This document shows positions 1 through 9,402 of a stretch of 64,000 nt of DNA, one piece after another. Position 1 is the stretch's first letter; every line of letters begins with the position of its first letter. Origin of the DNA: G963676655 sp963678305 (GTDB lineage Bacteria; Verrucomicrobiota; Lentisphaeria; Victivallales; Victivallaceae); the NCBI GenBank assembly GCA_963678305.2, contig CAXXVV010000011.1:434001-498000 (forward strand). Direction: 5' to 3'. The position numbers and the translations under genes are program-made. The notes beneath the pieces were generated by a model that had not been told where the DNA came from, made no database searches, and saw only the letters and a list, made by a program, of their open reading frames with translations.

Positions 1-22
1 CTATACTGGAGGAAATTGAAAT

Positions 23-2491
23 ATGCTGGACTTAAGATTTAAAAAGATACACATAGCTTGTGCAATGCTGGTCATTGTTTTATTTGCTCCGCGCTTATAT
101 GCGGAGAGTGAAGTTGTGACCCAGATAAAAGCCGATATCGGCAAAAGAACCGCTTACCGTCAGCAATATGAAGCTAAAGCAAATCTTTTATTCGGTCAGG
201 GAAATAAGCTGTATGCCAAAAATAAATTTTCCGAAGCGATTGAGAAATACCTCGAGGCTGCCGGCATGTATCGTAAATGTGCCAGCTACGAGACTGATTT
301 TATCAAAGCACGGGTAAAAAGCTGCCAGGAACAAATATATCAGTCTTATTTCCATTGGGCTTCCAGTATTGCGGAAAACGCAGCTCGCTTGAGTGAATCG
401 CATAAATTTGATGATGCAATCGAATTGTGTAAGAAAGCTATGAAAGTGTATCCTCCCTGCAAGGCCCAAATGGAAGACCGCATAAAGCAGTATGAAAAGC
501 AAAAATCTCAATTGACTTACTCCAACAGGGTTTCTCCTCAGAAGGTAATTCCTGACAAGGATAATCGAGACTATCAGATTGCGGTACTGATCAGACAGGG
601 TGATGAACTGATTAAAGGCGGCCGCCTGAAAGAAGGCCGAAATAAATATGAACAGGTTGTAATTATTGATCCTTACAATTCCAGAGCGATTGAGCGAATT
701 CGCAGTGTTAACATCAAGATCGATGAATTTGCCCGTAAGAAAATGTTTACAACTTTTAAAAATCGGATGAATGAAGCTGTTTGGAAAGGTGTTCTAGCCA
801 GAATGCCTGATCAGCTTGACGGAGAAAAAGATGTTATTCAGAATCCGGTCAGAAAGATTACTGCCCAGGATGCAATTCGTCAGAAACTGAATAATATCAT
901 CATTCCTAAAATTACTTTTGACGAAGTTACGGTTCCTACCGCAATAAAGTATCTGAAAGAAACCAGTAAGCAACTGGATCCGGAAGGTAATGGAATTAAC
1001 ATTTTCCTGCGTTTGACCGCAGGACTTGATGTTGTCAAGGCTTCCGAAGCTTCAGCGGCGGATACCGCTGCGGCAAATAGAGCGCCGGGAGGCGCCCCTG
1101 AAGATGCTGGTGCTGGTCCGGGCGGGGTACTCGATGATGGCGCTGGAGCTGCTCCAGCGGCCCAGCAGCCTGCTGCTGCACCGGCTTCAACCGAAGCCGC
1201 GACAGAGCGGACTATTACAATGGCTATCAGCAATAAATCACTGTACGAAGCTATAAAATTGATTTGTCAGGCCGCGGGTCTGAAATTCAGAATTGAAAAA
1301 TATGCGGTTGTCATCGCAGACCGTCAAGTGCCGCTTGATGACTTGGAAACCCATATTTATCCGGTTGAAAAAGACGCTATTGATTCTGTCGGTGGTGATG
1401 ACGCGAATGCGGTCAGAATCTACTTTGAAGAGCGCGGGATCAATTTCCCCATGGGGTCCAGAATTGTTTTTGATAGCGGAATCAGTCGGTTGATTGCGAC
1501 CAACACTCCGGATAACTTACGTAAGATTGAAGAGATTATTCAGGATGAGTTAAACTCGGTTGATCCGCAGGTTGAAATTCAGGTTAAATTTGTCGAAATA
1601 TCTCAGAATGATGCTTTGGAACTTGGTTTCCAGTATATTTTTGCCCGTCAGCAGAATGCAAAGGGAAGCCGAAAGTGGCAATTTGACCAAAGTGAAAATG
1701 TTACCCGTACCGGTCTTAGCGGCAGAACCGACAATGTTTTGACTTATCTTGGTCCGCAGAAAGATGGAACTTTGGATAACGACGGTTGGCAATATGCTTT
1801 TTCAATCAACGCTTTGGACCAGATTGACTCGACTGATATTTTATCTTCGCCGCGTATTGTGACGATGAATGGTCAGCAAGCCAGTATCCGAATGATAACA
1901 GAACGCTACTTTCCAGATGAGTGGGGTGAAGCAACTACCGCCACTACCACCAGCAGTACCACCACCAGCGGGTCTACAACGTCGTCTACTTTCACCACTT
2001 ATGTTAGCGGTCTGCCTGAGTTCGGTGATGCGGAAGAAGAAGGTATTACTCTGGTCGTTACCCCTGAAGTTGATGCTGACCGTCGGACAATCTCCCTGAC
2101 TTTGAATCCGAGAATATCTCTTCAAACCGGCTGGACTGACTACAGTTATCAGGTTACCATCAATGAAAATGATACACCTGTCACATATACCCAGACCCTG
2201 AAAAAGGCTGAAATTGCTGAACGTATTGTAAGCACCAAAGTCAGTGTACTCGATGGTGAAACCATTGTCCTTGGCGGGATTATCAGTGATGTGCTTACTG
2301 AACGTTACGACAAAGTTCCCGTCCTGGGAGAATTGCCGCTGGTTGGACGCCTTTTTCAGTCCCGTGGCATGCAGGCAACTAAAACCAACCTGTTGATTTT
2401 CCTGACTTGCAGATTGATTAAGCCGGACGGATCGTTGTTGAATCCGGATACCGTTGTTCGTGGTAAACCTGATTTCTTCGGTCGCCGCTAA
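23..2491 (+). CDS. Secretin (type IV pilus / type II secretion outer-membrane channel, PilQ/GspD-like) with TPR-like N-terminus
   Basis: Outer-membrane secretin of 822 residues. It starts at an ATG preceded by a strong GGAGG ribosome site at about 8-12. A signal peptide covers residues 1 to about 27 (cleavage near LYA-ES). Residues ~45-240 form a helical, TPR-like region (two or three units with the pattern A..LF..G...Y....F..AI..Y). A low-complexity Ala/Gly/Pro linker lies near residues 345-395. The C-terminal half has secretin N-domains, then the beta-barrel core with the hallmark VPVLGELPLVGRLFQS near 763-780. A Ser/Thr-rich insertion near 635-660 sits inside the core and may be a gate or surface loop. 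TPR-plus-secretin architecture matches the Amuc_1098-type pilus secretins of the PVC group (family knowledge). A codon frame ending TGA at 17-19 suggests an upstream gene outside the window. It probably exports or assembles the pseudopilins found later in the window (inference). Confidence 0.9.
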   Translation: MLDLRFKKIHIACAMLVIVLFAPRLYAESEVVTQIKADIGKRTAYRQQYEAKANLLFGQGNKLYAKNKFSEAIEKYLEAAGMYRKCASYETDFIKARVKSCQEQIYQSYFHWASSIAENAARLSESHKFDDAIELCKKAMKVYPPCKAQMEDRIKQYEKQKSQLTYSNRVSPQKVIPDKDNRDYQIAVLIRQGDELIKGGRLKEGRNKYEQVVIIDPYNSRAIERIRSVNIKIDEFARKKMFTTFKNRMNEAVWKGVLARMPDQLDGEKDVIQNPVRKITAQDAIRQKLNNIIIPKITFDEVTVPTAIKYLKETSKQLDPEGNGINIFLRLTAGLDVVKASEASAADTAAANRAPGGAPEDAGAGPGGVLDDGAGAAPAAQQPAAAPASTEAATERTITMAISNKSLYEAIKLICQAAGLKFRIEKYAVVIADRQVPLDDLETHIYPVEKDAIDSVGGDDANAVRIYFEERGINFPMGSRIVFDSGISRLIATNTPDNLRKIEEIIQDELNSVDPQVEIQVKFVEISQNDALELGFQYIFARQQNAKGSRKWQFDQSENVTRTGLSGRTDNVLTYLGPQKDGTLDNDGWQYAFSINALDQIDSTDILSSPRIVTMNGQQASIRMITERYFPDEWGEATTATTTSSTTTSGSTTSSTFTTYVSGLPEFGDAEEEGITLVVTPEVDADRRTISLTLNPRISLQTGWTDYSYQVTINENDTPVTYTQTLKKAEIAERIVSTKVSVLDGETIVLGGIISDVLTERYDKVPVLGELPLVGRLFQSRGMQATKTNLLIFLTCRLIKPDGSLLNPDTVVRGKPDFFGRR

Positions 2492-2502
2492 TAAAATTTG
2501 TC

Positions 2503-3438
2503 ATGAATATTTTGTATAAGAGGCAAGCTTTATGCTTAGCCTCTTTTTTTATTTTAATAAGTATTTTATTTTTTTTATTTACAGGCTGTTCTCACCCTCC
2601 GGTCAAAGCTCCGGTTGTTGATGCGGAGCTGGCGTATTCCATGGCCGTAAAGTTGGCCTCTCACGGATCGAGACCGTCGGGTAGCGCGGCTTTATTGAAA
2701 CAGGCGGAATTCATAAAAAGCAAAGTGGTTGAATTTGGCGCGAAGAGCGATATTATTGCTTTTGCAGATAACACTCCTGACGGACTTGTCAAGTTCTATA
2801 ATGTTGAAGCTCGGGTTGCTGGCAGAGTAGACGAATTTATTGTCATCGGTTGTCATTACGATACAAAAAAGTTGCTGTCCACTCCTGATTTTTCCGGAGC
2901 TAATGATGGAGCTTCCGGCGCGGCTTTATTATTGGCGATGATAAAAGCTGCAGCGGCTCATAAGCCGGGGCCTTACTACTCCTTGCGGTTTGTTTTTTTT
3001 GACGGGGAAGAGTGTATTAACAACTATTCAGAGCATGATGGTTTACACGGAAGCAGATTTTATGTAGAACAGTTGAAAAAGCATAATATGGTTGATAAGT
3101 GCCGCGCGGTGATTATTGCCGATATGATAGGTGACAAAGACTTACAGATTGAAATCCCCACCGACAGTGATCCTTCGCTTGGAAAAGCCATAATGCAAAG
3201 TGCGGCTAAACTTAAATATAAATCATATTTTATTCCCGGTCGGCAAGAGATGATCGATGATCATACGCCTTTTCAGAAGGTCGGAATCCCGGCAATAGAT
3301 GTAATCGATTTTAATTATGGACCTGGAAATTCCTGGTGGCACACTTCAGAAGACACAATTGATAAGCTTGACAAGCATAGTTTCAAGGTTGTTGGCGATG
3401 TGATCCTGGATATGGTCTGGCAAATGCCGGAAAAATAA
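2503..3438 (+). CDS. M28-family lipoprotein, glutaminyl-peptide cyclotransferase-like
   Basis: A 311-residue predicted lipoprotein: a hydrophobic N-terminus ends in a lipobox (FTGC) near residue 29. It belongs to the zinc peptidase M28 fold. Visible motifs are CHYDTKK (H118, D120), SGANDGASG (D135, likely zinc ligand), FFDGEE (D167, E169/E170) and WWHTSEDTIDKLD (H280). The last motif, a Trp-His-Thr followed by acidic residues, matches glutaminyl cyclases better than ordinary aminopeptidases, so the likely reaction is cyclisation of N-terminal Gln to pyroglutamate in the periplasm. An aminopeptidase role is the alternative. The gene begins 11 bases after the secretin stop and is probably cotranscribed with it. 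Confidence 0.82.
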   Translation: MNILYKRQALCLASFFILISILFFLFTGCSHPPVKAPVVDAELAYSMAVKLASHGSRPSGSAALLKQAEFIKSKVVEFGAKSDIIAFADNTPDGLVKFYNVEARVAGRVDEFIVIGCHYDTKKLLSTPDFSGANDGASGAALLLAMIKAAAAHKPGPYYSLRFVFFDGEECINNYSEHDGLHGSRFYVEQLKKHNMVDKCRAVIIADMIGDKDLQIEIPTDSDPSLGKAIMQSAAKLKYKSYFIPGRQEMIDDHTPFQKVGIPAIDVIDFNYGPGNSWWHTSEDTIDKLDKHSFKVVGDVILDMVWQMPEK

Positions 3439-3535
3439 CGGCGGTGATTTCTGCGTAAAGTTTGAATGCGGGCATAATTGTGATATATTAAGATATAATT
3501 TTATAATTTTTGACTAGTTAGAATGTTGAGTTTAA

Positions 3536-4534
3536 ATGATTAAATCAGTTTTTTTATGTGACAGCCCGTCAAAATTGATGGAAGTATATGCTGACGGTCG
3601 GATTGAACGTATATGTGCCTTGACCGACTGCTGCCGGGATATAATCACTACAGAAACGTTTAATGATTACCTTGAAACTCTGCGCGAAGCGGAAGTTGTT
3701 TTTTCCACCTGGGGTATGCTTTCATTTACGGATGAGATGTTTCAGCGCATGCCGAAGTTGAAGGCGGTCTTTTATGCAGCCGGTTCGGTGCGTGGTTTCG
3801 CCGAGCCAATGATCAGGCATGGTGTCCGGGTAAGCAGTGCCTGGAACGCTAATGCGGTTCCGGTCGCCGAGTTTACGGTCGCTCAGATCATCCTTTCATG
3901 CAAGCGATATTTTGCCAACTCCCAGGCCTGTAAAGTCCCGGAACGGCGTTTAAGTGGAGATTTTCCTGTCGGTCTTGGCGGTTTTGGCGAAACCGTTGCT
4001 TTGATCGGCTGTGGTATGATTGCCAGGAATGTTATCAGGATTCTTGGTTCCTTCTGCGTCAATATTGTTGTTGTTGATCCTTATCTTTCAGATGCGGACG
4101 CATCTGCCCTCGGAGTAAAAAAAGTTTCATTGGAAGAGGCCTTTGCCAAAGCATATGTTGTCAGCAATCATTTGCCGAATATACCTTCTACTGTCGGTTT
4201 GCTTAAAGGAGATCTTTTTGCCAGTATGCGTGAAGGAGCGACATTTATCAATACCGGGCGCGGGGCGCAAATTGTCGAACCTGAATTCATTGAGGTATTG
4301 GCAAAGCGCCCTGACATTACAGCTTTGCTTGATGTTTCCGATCCGGAGCCGCCGAGGAAGGGTTCAGAGTTTTATGCTCTGCCAAATGTCCATCTTTCCA
4401 GTCATATAGCCGGATCTTTGGGGAATGAACTGGTTCGGATGGCCGACAGTGCCATCGCGGAATTCAAACGCTGGAGTATCGGCGAACAGATGCTCTATGA
4501 AGTGTCCGCCGAGATGCTCAAAAATATGGCTTGA
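3536..4534 (+). CDS. D-isomer-specific 2-hydroxyacid dehydrogenase family protein
   Basis: A 332-residue NAD-dependent 2-hydroxyacid dehydrogenase. The Rossmann motif ALIGCGMIARNVIRILG follows a divergent N-terminal substrate lobe. Further family signatures are NTGRGAQIVEPEFIEVL (catalytic Arg region) and LLDVSDPEPP with the catalytic His in LSSHIAGS. Likely reaction: NAD(P)H-dependent reduction of a 2-keto acid, or the reverse, in the cytoplasm. The substrate cannot be told from sequence; phosphoglycerate-dehydrogenase- and hydroxypyruvate-reductase-like members share this layout. No strong ribosome site precedes the ATG. The stop lies 4 bases from the stop of the convergent GSCFA gene. Confidence 0.85.
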   Translation: MIKSVFLCDSPSKLMEVYADGRIERICALTDCCRDIITTETFNDYLETLREAEVVFSTWGMLSFTDEMFQRMPKLKAVFYAAGSVRGFAEPMIRHGVRVSSAWNANAVPVAEFTVAQIILSCKRYFANSQACKVPERRLSGDFPVGLGGFGETVALIGCGMIARNVIRILGSFCVNIVVVDPYLSDADASALGVKKVSLEEAFAKAYVVSNHLPNIPSTVGLLKGDLFASMREGATFINTGRGAQIVEPEFIEVLAKRPDITALLDVSDPEPPRKGSEFYALPNVHLSSHIAGSLGNELVRMADSAIAEFKRWSIGEQMLYEVSAEMLKNMA

Positions 4535-4537
4535 TCA

Positions 4538-5416
4538 TTATTTCTTTTGATGGGGACGGTGGGCCGCCGCCTTAGCGTTTTTTATTCCTTCTTCAAGTTT
4601 TTTAACCGCATCCTTGCTGAACCAGGTTTCCGCAAATCGCTGAAATATTATTTCTGTTGCCAGCTCTGTAGGGTGACACATGTCTTCTTTGTAAAAACGA
4701 TAGTCGCGCAGTTCGTCATTCAATATTTCATAAGAGGGGAAATAACGGCAGAATTCCGCATTGGTGTCAACGCACTGTCTGATTGCCGCCAGCAGATTGG
4801 CCTTGCTTCGTGAATTCAGAACCGGGTCGCCCGGGTAGTGTCTGACTGGAGACAGGGTAAACAGAATCCGGCATTTCGAGTTGAGCTTGCGGATATCGTC
4901 GACTGCGGTTTGCAGCATTTTCAAATTCTGATCGTAGCTCAGTAAACGCTGCTCAAACCGGTTGTTCGGTACTTTGTGGCAGTTCGCCACGATCTTGCCG
5001 GTATCGCGCAGGACATAAATTACTGAAGAAGATGGAGTAAGGATCAGCAAATCAGCTTCACGCAAGGTTTCTCTGAAGCGGCGGAGCGAGTAATTTGCTT
5101 TACTGAGGGATTTTGATAAAGTCTTTTCAGCGAACTGACCATGCAAGCTCCAGTTATGCCAAAGCCCGTTATATTCAAAAAAATCGTTTTTTTCAAAATA
5201 CTTCTCCCGGCATACCCGCAACAGGGATTCCGCGATTGAAGCTGAGTTATAGACGATTCCGCAAGGGTTCCGCTGTCCGGCAAAGCCGCTGTCATGCAGC
5301 CTTTCCAGTACGTTCTGGGCAAAGCAGGAGCCGATGCCGGCGATCACCGCTTCCGAAGCCAGCGGATTTTGCTCTGCTGGTATTTGAATTGGTGTACTGA
5401 GTTTGATTGTTTTCAT
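4538..5416 (-). CDS. GSCFA domain protein
   Basis: A 292-residue protein named for the motif it carries near the N-terminus (GIGSCFAQNV). After it come further conserved-looking blocks: the Asn-Pro-Cys-Gly-Ile-Val-Tyr stretch, LILTPSSSVIYVLR, FTLSPVRH and, near the C-terminus, DMCHPTELATEIIFQRF. The order (catalytic-type GS.C block, N, and a C-terminal D..HP) resembles SGNH/GDSL-like hydrolases, so an esterase role is possible, but the GSCFA family is poorly characterised. Start chosen at the ATG preceded by AAGGAA. It stands alone on the minus strand, convergent with the dehydrogenase. Confidence 0.8.
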   Translation of the reverse strand: MKTIKLSTPIQIPAEQNPLASEAVIAGIGSCFAQNVLERLHDSGFAGQRNPCGIVYNSASIAESLLRVCREKYFEKNDFFEYNGLWHNWSLHGQFAEKTLSKSLSKANYSLRRFRETLREADLLILTPSSSVIYVLRDTGKIVANCHKVPNNRFEQRLLSYDQNLKMLQTAVDDIRKLNSKCRILFTLSPVRHYPGDPVLNSRSKANLLAAIRQCVDTNAEFCRYFPSYEILNDELRDYRFYKEDMCHPTELATEIIFQRFAETWFSKDAVKKLEEGIKNAKAAAHRPHQKK

Positions 5417-5500
5417 CTATTATTTCCTTGTCATTCCATATTTTTTGATCAAAAGGAGTTTGAATTGGTCTTCTACCATCTTCACATTTTATGTATTTTT

Positions 5501-5540
5501 CAATTTACAAATTCGCAAATTCGCAAATTTATAAATTCAC
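5501..5540. repeat. Octamer tandem micro-repeat (AAATTYRY x5)
   Basis: Five near-identical 8-base units run head to tail: AATTTAC-like, AAATTCGC, AAATTCGC, AAATTTAT, AAATTCAC. They lie between the GSCFA gene and the end of the helicase gene. Function unknown. It may be a slipped-strand repeat. Confidence 0.6.
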
Positions 5541-5546
5541 AACTCC

Positions 5547-7754
5547 TCAATTAATTTTTCCAGTCAAACGTTCGAGCAGCAAAGTACATCGCGGGCGAAG
5601 GCGACTGTTGCCTACCGCCATTGAGACCGCTTTGCGGCTGCCGATAAGCACCAGCAGTTTTGCGGCCCTGGTCATTGCTGTATAAAGCAAATTACGTTGC
5701 AGCATCATATAATGCTGACTGAGCAGAGGGACAATTACCGCCGGAAACTCGCTGCCTTGTGATTTATGAATGGTTATCGCATAAGCCAGATTGATTTGCT
5801 CAGCATCGGCAAAGTCATACTCCACCGGACGGCTCTCAAAAAAGATCGTGAATATCTTCTTATTAGGATCGATCGTGGCTATTCGGCCCATGTCGCCGTT
5901 AAAAACATTTTTATCATAATTGTTTATGGTTTGAATAACTTTGTCTCCGGCTTTGAAAGTACGTTCGCCGATCTTAAACTGCGGACGCGGACCCGGAACC
6001 AGTTTTTCCTGGAGCAGATGATTCATATTAATCGTGCCGCATGACCCCCGGTTCATCGGGGTGAGTATCTGGACCTCACGAATCGGGTCGAAGCCGAAAC
6101 GTTGCGGAATGCGGTCACAAACCATGGTCATAATCTTTTCGGTCACTTGTTCCGGGTCGTCTTCACTGATCCAGTAGAAATCGCTGATTTCACCTCTTGG
6201 CGGCGGTTTCAGGTTAGGCATCTTGCCATGATTGACCTGATGAGCGTTAATGATGATCGAACTTCCGGCCCCCTGTCGAAAAATCTGAGTTAACGCGGTG
6301 ACCGCGAAGAGGCCGGACTTGATAAAACAGTCAAGAACCTTGCCCGGGCCAACTGACGGCAGCTGATCGGCGTCCCCAACCAGAATGACTGTAGTTCCCG
6401 GGTTAACGGCCTGGAACAGGCTCAGGGCCAGTTGCAGGTCAAGCATTGATACTTCGTCGACAATCAACAGATCACATTTAAGCGGGTTTTCCCGGTTGTG
6501 CGAGAATGATCGCGACTCCGGTTCCCAGCGGAGTAAACGATGTATTGTCGCGGCGCTGGTATTGGTTGATTCAGATAAGCGTTGAGCCGCCCGCCCGGTC
6601 GGAGCCGCCAGGGATACTTTCAGTTTCGCGGCATTGGCGCGTCGGACTATCTCGCTGACAACCGTCGTTTTGCCGACCCCGGGGCCGCCGGTGATTATGC
6701 TCAACGGAGCGGTCGCGGACATTTGTACCGCATGCAGTTGTTCTTCACTTAAATTTAATTTGGGCCGGATGGGAATCCTTGCCATTCGGTTACCGGCATG
6801 GTCCTGAGTCGCGGCCAGGGTTTGAATGATTTTCGGCAGCCATACTTCAGCCAGAAAAAGCGGTCGGCTGTATATCATTTTTTCACCGCCCTGCTTGTAT
6901 AAGGCCTGCTCGGCAACCAGCAGTTTTTTCTGAATTGCATAATTCATGCCGTCGCGGGCTTGTTCGATATTCACATTTAAAAGATTTGCCGTATGCTCAA
7001 GGAATTTACTTTCAGGCAGACAGCAATGTCCGTCCGAGGTAACCTCACTCATGACGTAATTCCCTCCGGCCGCCAGGCGCTCGATATTATCGGGCTCGAT
7101 CCCAAGTTTCGCGGCAATCCGGTCCGCCATCAGGAACCCGATGCCATGCACTTCGTCGGCCAGGCGGTAAGGATTGGATTTGACGATAGCCGCCGCGTCA
7201 TCACCGTATTTTTTCAGCAGTTTGGCGCAATAGGCCGGTGAGATGCCGAGTCCCTGCAGATAGATATAAATCGAATTCCGGTTGGCATGAGCGTCCCAGG
7301 CTTCCCGAATCTGTTTGGCGCGTTTTTTACCAATGCCTTCGACCTGGGTCAGGCGGGAGGAATAACGCTGCAGGGTTTCCAGGGTTTTTTCGCCGAAGTG
7401 GTCAACAATTTTTTCCGCGTATTTAGCGCCGATGCCGGGTATCAGACCTGAAGCCAGATAACGACGGATACCTTCGGTTGACGCCGGCAGTACGTACCGG
7501 TATGAGTCAACCCGGAGCCGTCTGCCGTAATCTTTATGGTTTTCCCAATGACCGGAAGCCTCGATGAACTGCCCTTCGAGCGGACTATGCATCGGGCCGG
7601 TCAAAACGCTCTCATTGCCTTTGGAGTCGACGACGCTGATTACGGCAAATGAACCGTCATCGCTGCTGAATACAACTTTCCGGATCTCGCCGCGCACAAA
7701 GTGTTCGGCCAGACCAGTAAGATTTTGCTCGTCATTTCCAGCCATGAAGGACAT
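5547..7754 (-). CDS. recD2: RecD2-type ATP-dependent DNA helicase (SF1B)
   Basis: A RecD-like helicase of 735 residues if read from the ATG at 7754, the first start downstream of the purH-like stop at 7762-7764; a second ATG at 7745 is equally possible. The open frame extends further upstream, but that part overlaps the neighbouring gene. Domains in order: N-terminal OB/helix-hairpin-helix region (VEGIGKKRAKQIREAW and GLGISPAYCAKLLKKYG), Walker A GGPGVGKTT near residue 355, Walker B LLIVDEVSMLD, and C-terminal UvrD-like AYAITIHKSQGSEFPAVIVP with LLYTAMTRAAKLLVLIGS. There is no RecB/RecC nearby, and the long HhH-bearing N-terminus is typical of RecD2, a 5'-3' helicase working outside RecBCD. 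Probably cotranscribed with the upstream AICAR transformylase gene. Confidence 0.93.
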   Translation of the reverse strand: MSFMAGNDEQNLTGLAEHFVRGEIRKVVFSSDDGSFAVISVVDSKGNESVLTGPMHSPLEGQFIEASGHWENHKDYGRRLRVDSYRYVLPASTEGIRRYLASGLIPGIGAKYAEKIVDHFGEKTLETLQRYSSRLTQVEGIGKKRAKQIREAWDAHANRNSIYIYLQGLGISPAYCAKLLKKYGDDAAAIVKSNPYRLADEVHGIGFLMADRIAAKLGIEPDNIERLAAGGNYVMSEVTSDGHCCLPESKFLEHTANLLNVNIEQARDGMNYAIQKKLLVAEQALYKQGGEKMIYSRPLFLAEVWLPKIIQTLAATQDHAGNRMARIPIRPKLNLSEEQLHAVQMSATAPLSIITGGPGVGKTTVVSEIVRRANAAKLKVSLAAPTGRAAQRLSESTNTSAATIHRLLRWEPESRSFSHNRENPLKCDLLIVDEVSMLDLQLALSLFQAVNPGTTVILVGDADQLPSVGPGKVLDCFIKSGLFAVTALTQIFRQGAGSSIIINAHQVNHGKMPNLKPPPRGEISDFYWISEDDPEQVTEKIMTMVCDRIPQRFGFDPIREVQILTPMNRGSCGTINMNHLLQEKLVPGPRPQFKIGERTFKAGDKVIQTINNYDKNVFNGDMGRIATIDPNKKIFTIFFESRPVEYDFADAEQINLAYAITIHKSQGSEFPAVIVPLLSQHYMMLQRNLLYTAMTRAAKLLVLIGSRKAVSMAVGNSRLRPRCTLLLERLTGKIN

Positions 7755-7761
7755 ACCCGAA

Positions 7762-8880
7762 TTAGTGGTGTGAGAATATCCGTTCCGGAGCGTGATACAG
7801 CGCACAGCCAAGCTCATTTGCCCGCTTGATTACATCGGCGTCGCGCAGTGACCCGGCCGGCGCGATGATCGCGGTAATTCCGGCTTCCGCGGCGGTTTCA
7901 ACCCCGTCCGGGAATGGGAAGAAGCCGTCACTGGCCATGACTGCCCCGTCAAGGCTTCCTTCTCCCTGATATTTTTCTTTAAATTTAATGATGGCTTGTT
8001 CCACCGCTCCGACGCGATCCTGTTCCCCGGTTCCAACGGACAGGGTTTGACCGTTGGCGGCAATGACAACGCCGTTGGAGCGGACGTTCAAATTGACATA
8101 CCACGCAAAAAGAAGATCGGCAAGCTGCTCGGGAGACGCGTCAATCTCCGATACCTGGGCGCCGACACGCTTATTTTCCGCCGCGGCTTTTTTGATATCC
8201 GCCACGGAGTGTAACGCAGTCAACAACGGGGCCGCGACTACTGCGGAACCATCCGCCAGAATCTTGACGGTATTCGCCTGAATTTCAGTTGATTCGTCAA
8301 CAAAGCGCGGGAGTTTCTTCAGATCTCCGCACCGGATAATCCGAATATGGCTGTTGAGTTTAAAACGTTCCTGATCGTTGAATACTTCGAGCGCTGCCGG
8401 CTCAAAATCAGGAGCGACGACGCATTCGACAAAAGTTCCCATAATTTCTTCAGCAGTTTCGACATCCACTTTGACGTTGAACGCTACCGCACTGCCGAAA
8501 GCGGCCCGGGCATCAGCGTCACGCGCTTTGATATAAACGTCGCGGAGGGCTTCGTCGCCGCGCAGAACGGCGGCGCCGCTGGGGTTTACATGTTTCATAA
8601 CCGCACAACAGGGAGAGTCGAAAAATTTAACGATGTTAAGAGCGTACGAAATGTCTTCGAGGTTGGTTTGTGATAATCCGCTCTTTCCGGTTTTCAAAAT
8701 TTCCATATCTCCGATCGGAGTTATTTGGTCGACCGGTTTGTAGAATGCCGCCGGCTGATGCGGGTTGGTGCCGTAACGCAGGTCTTCGACTTTGACGAAT
8801 TCCCGTCCATTGATAATTGTGGTTTCAGGAAAATCTCCGACGTTTTTTGAAAGATAGGAACTGCGATCGAGTTTAGCCAT
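7762..8880 (-). CDS. Stand-alone AICAR transformylase (PurH C-terminal domain only)
   Basis: A 372-residue 5-aminoimidazole-4-carboxamide ribonucleotide formyltransferase, the penultimate step of purine synthesis (10-formyl-THF + AICAR to FAICAR). Family motifs: LRYGTNPHQPAAFY, KHVNPSGAAV (catalytic Lys-His), the AAFGSAVAFN block, and MASDGFFPFPDGVETAAEAG near the C-terminus. Usual PurH proteins are about 510-530 residues and begin with an IMP cyclohydrolase (MGS-like) domain. That domain is absent here and the reading frame starts cleanly at an ATG with AAGGA upstream, so this is not a truncation at the window edge. IMP cyclohydrolase must be encoded elsewhere. Next gene is recD2, 7 bases downstream. 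Confidence 0.92.
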   Translation of the reverse strand: MAKLDRSSYLSKNVGDFPETTIINGREFVKVEDLRYGTNPHQPAAFYKPVDQITPIGDMEILKTGKSGLSQTNLEDISYALNIVKFFDSPCCAVMKHVNPSGAAVLRGDEALRDVYIKARDADARAAFGSAVAFNVKVDVETAEEIMGTFVECVVAPDFEPAALEVFNDQERFKLNSHIRIIRCGDLKKLPRFVDESTEIQANTVKILADGSAVVAAPLLTALHSVADIKKAAAENKRVGAQVSEIDASPEQLADLLFAWYVNLNVRSNGVVIAANGQTLSVGTGEQDRVGAVEQAIIKFKEKYQGEGSLDGAVMASDGFFPFPDGVETAAEAGITAIIAPAGSLRDADVIKRANELGCALYHAPERIFSHH

Positions 8881-8924
8881 AATAGCCTGATCCTTAATTT
8901 TATGTTAATGTTGTGAATATCAAT

Positions 8925-8962
8925 AAAAAAAACGCGCGGCAGCTTTCGGCGCCGGGCGTTTT
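8925..8962 (-). terminator. Rho-independent terminator of the STAS cluster
   Basis: Read on the minus strand, AAAACGC...GCGTTTT forms a stem, extended inward by CGGC/GCCG past one C-C mismatch, and is followed by a run of eight T. It lies just after the stop of the STAS gene that ends at 8989, so it closes the minus-strand signalling cluster before the purH-like gene. Confidence 0.75.
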
Positions 8963-8988
8963 CTGGTAAACGGCTGTATACGGGATTC

Positions 8989-9327
8989 TCAGCCCTGGAG
9001 AAAAGCCTTTGATTCTTCAACGGAATCAAAAATCTTGAAAATAGCTGAAAAACCGCTAATCTCGAAAACCTCTTTGACGTTCGGGGTCAAAGCCGCGAGA
9101 ACGATCTTGCCGCCTTTCTGTTGCATTTTTTTGGCGACGACCAGTAATACCCTCAGGCCGGCGGAGCTGATATATTCCAGGCCGGAAAGATTGATCAATA
9201 AACGGGTGCTTTCCGCGTCAAGAATATGTTCCAGATCTTTTTGTGCTTCGGTCGAGGAGCTTGCATCGAGGCGTCCTTCCACCTTGACGACGGCAAGTCC
9301 GTCTTCATGATTCTGGGTTATTTTCAT
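8989..9327 (-). CDS. STAS-domain anti-sigma factor antagonist
   Basis: A 112-residue single STAS domain (SpoIIAA/RsbV type). The phosphorylation loop reads LSGLEYISSAGLRVLL; by alignment with SpoIIAA (D-S58-S-G), the phospho-acceptor would be Ser55. Such proteins bind an RsbW-like kinase when unphosphorylated and thereby free a sigma factor or other target. The ATG follows AAGGAG at good spacing. The RsbW-like ATPase gene lies immediately upstream in the same direction, and a second STAS gene lies beyond it. Cytoplasmic. Confidence 0.9.
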   Translation of the reverse strand: MKITQNHEDGLAVVKVEGRLDASSSTEAQKDLEHILDAESTRLLINLSGLEYISSAGLRVLLVVAKKMQQKGGKIVLAALTPNVKEVFEISGFSAIFKIFDSVEESKAFLQG

Positions 9328-9402
9328 AACACTCCTTGTTTTTCAGTTATCTGCATTATCAAAGTTATAATAACCTGTTAGTAAAAAAATGCAAGCCTCA
9401 GC

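Noticed and set aside
1..22. Partial gene upstream of the secretin
   Set aside because: A frame ending in TGA at 17-19 exists but only a handful of codons are in the window, too short to annotate.
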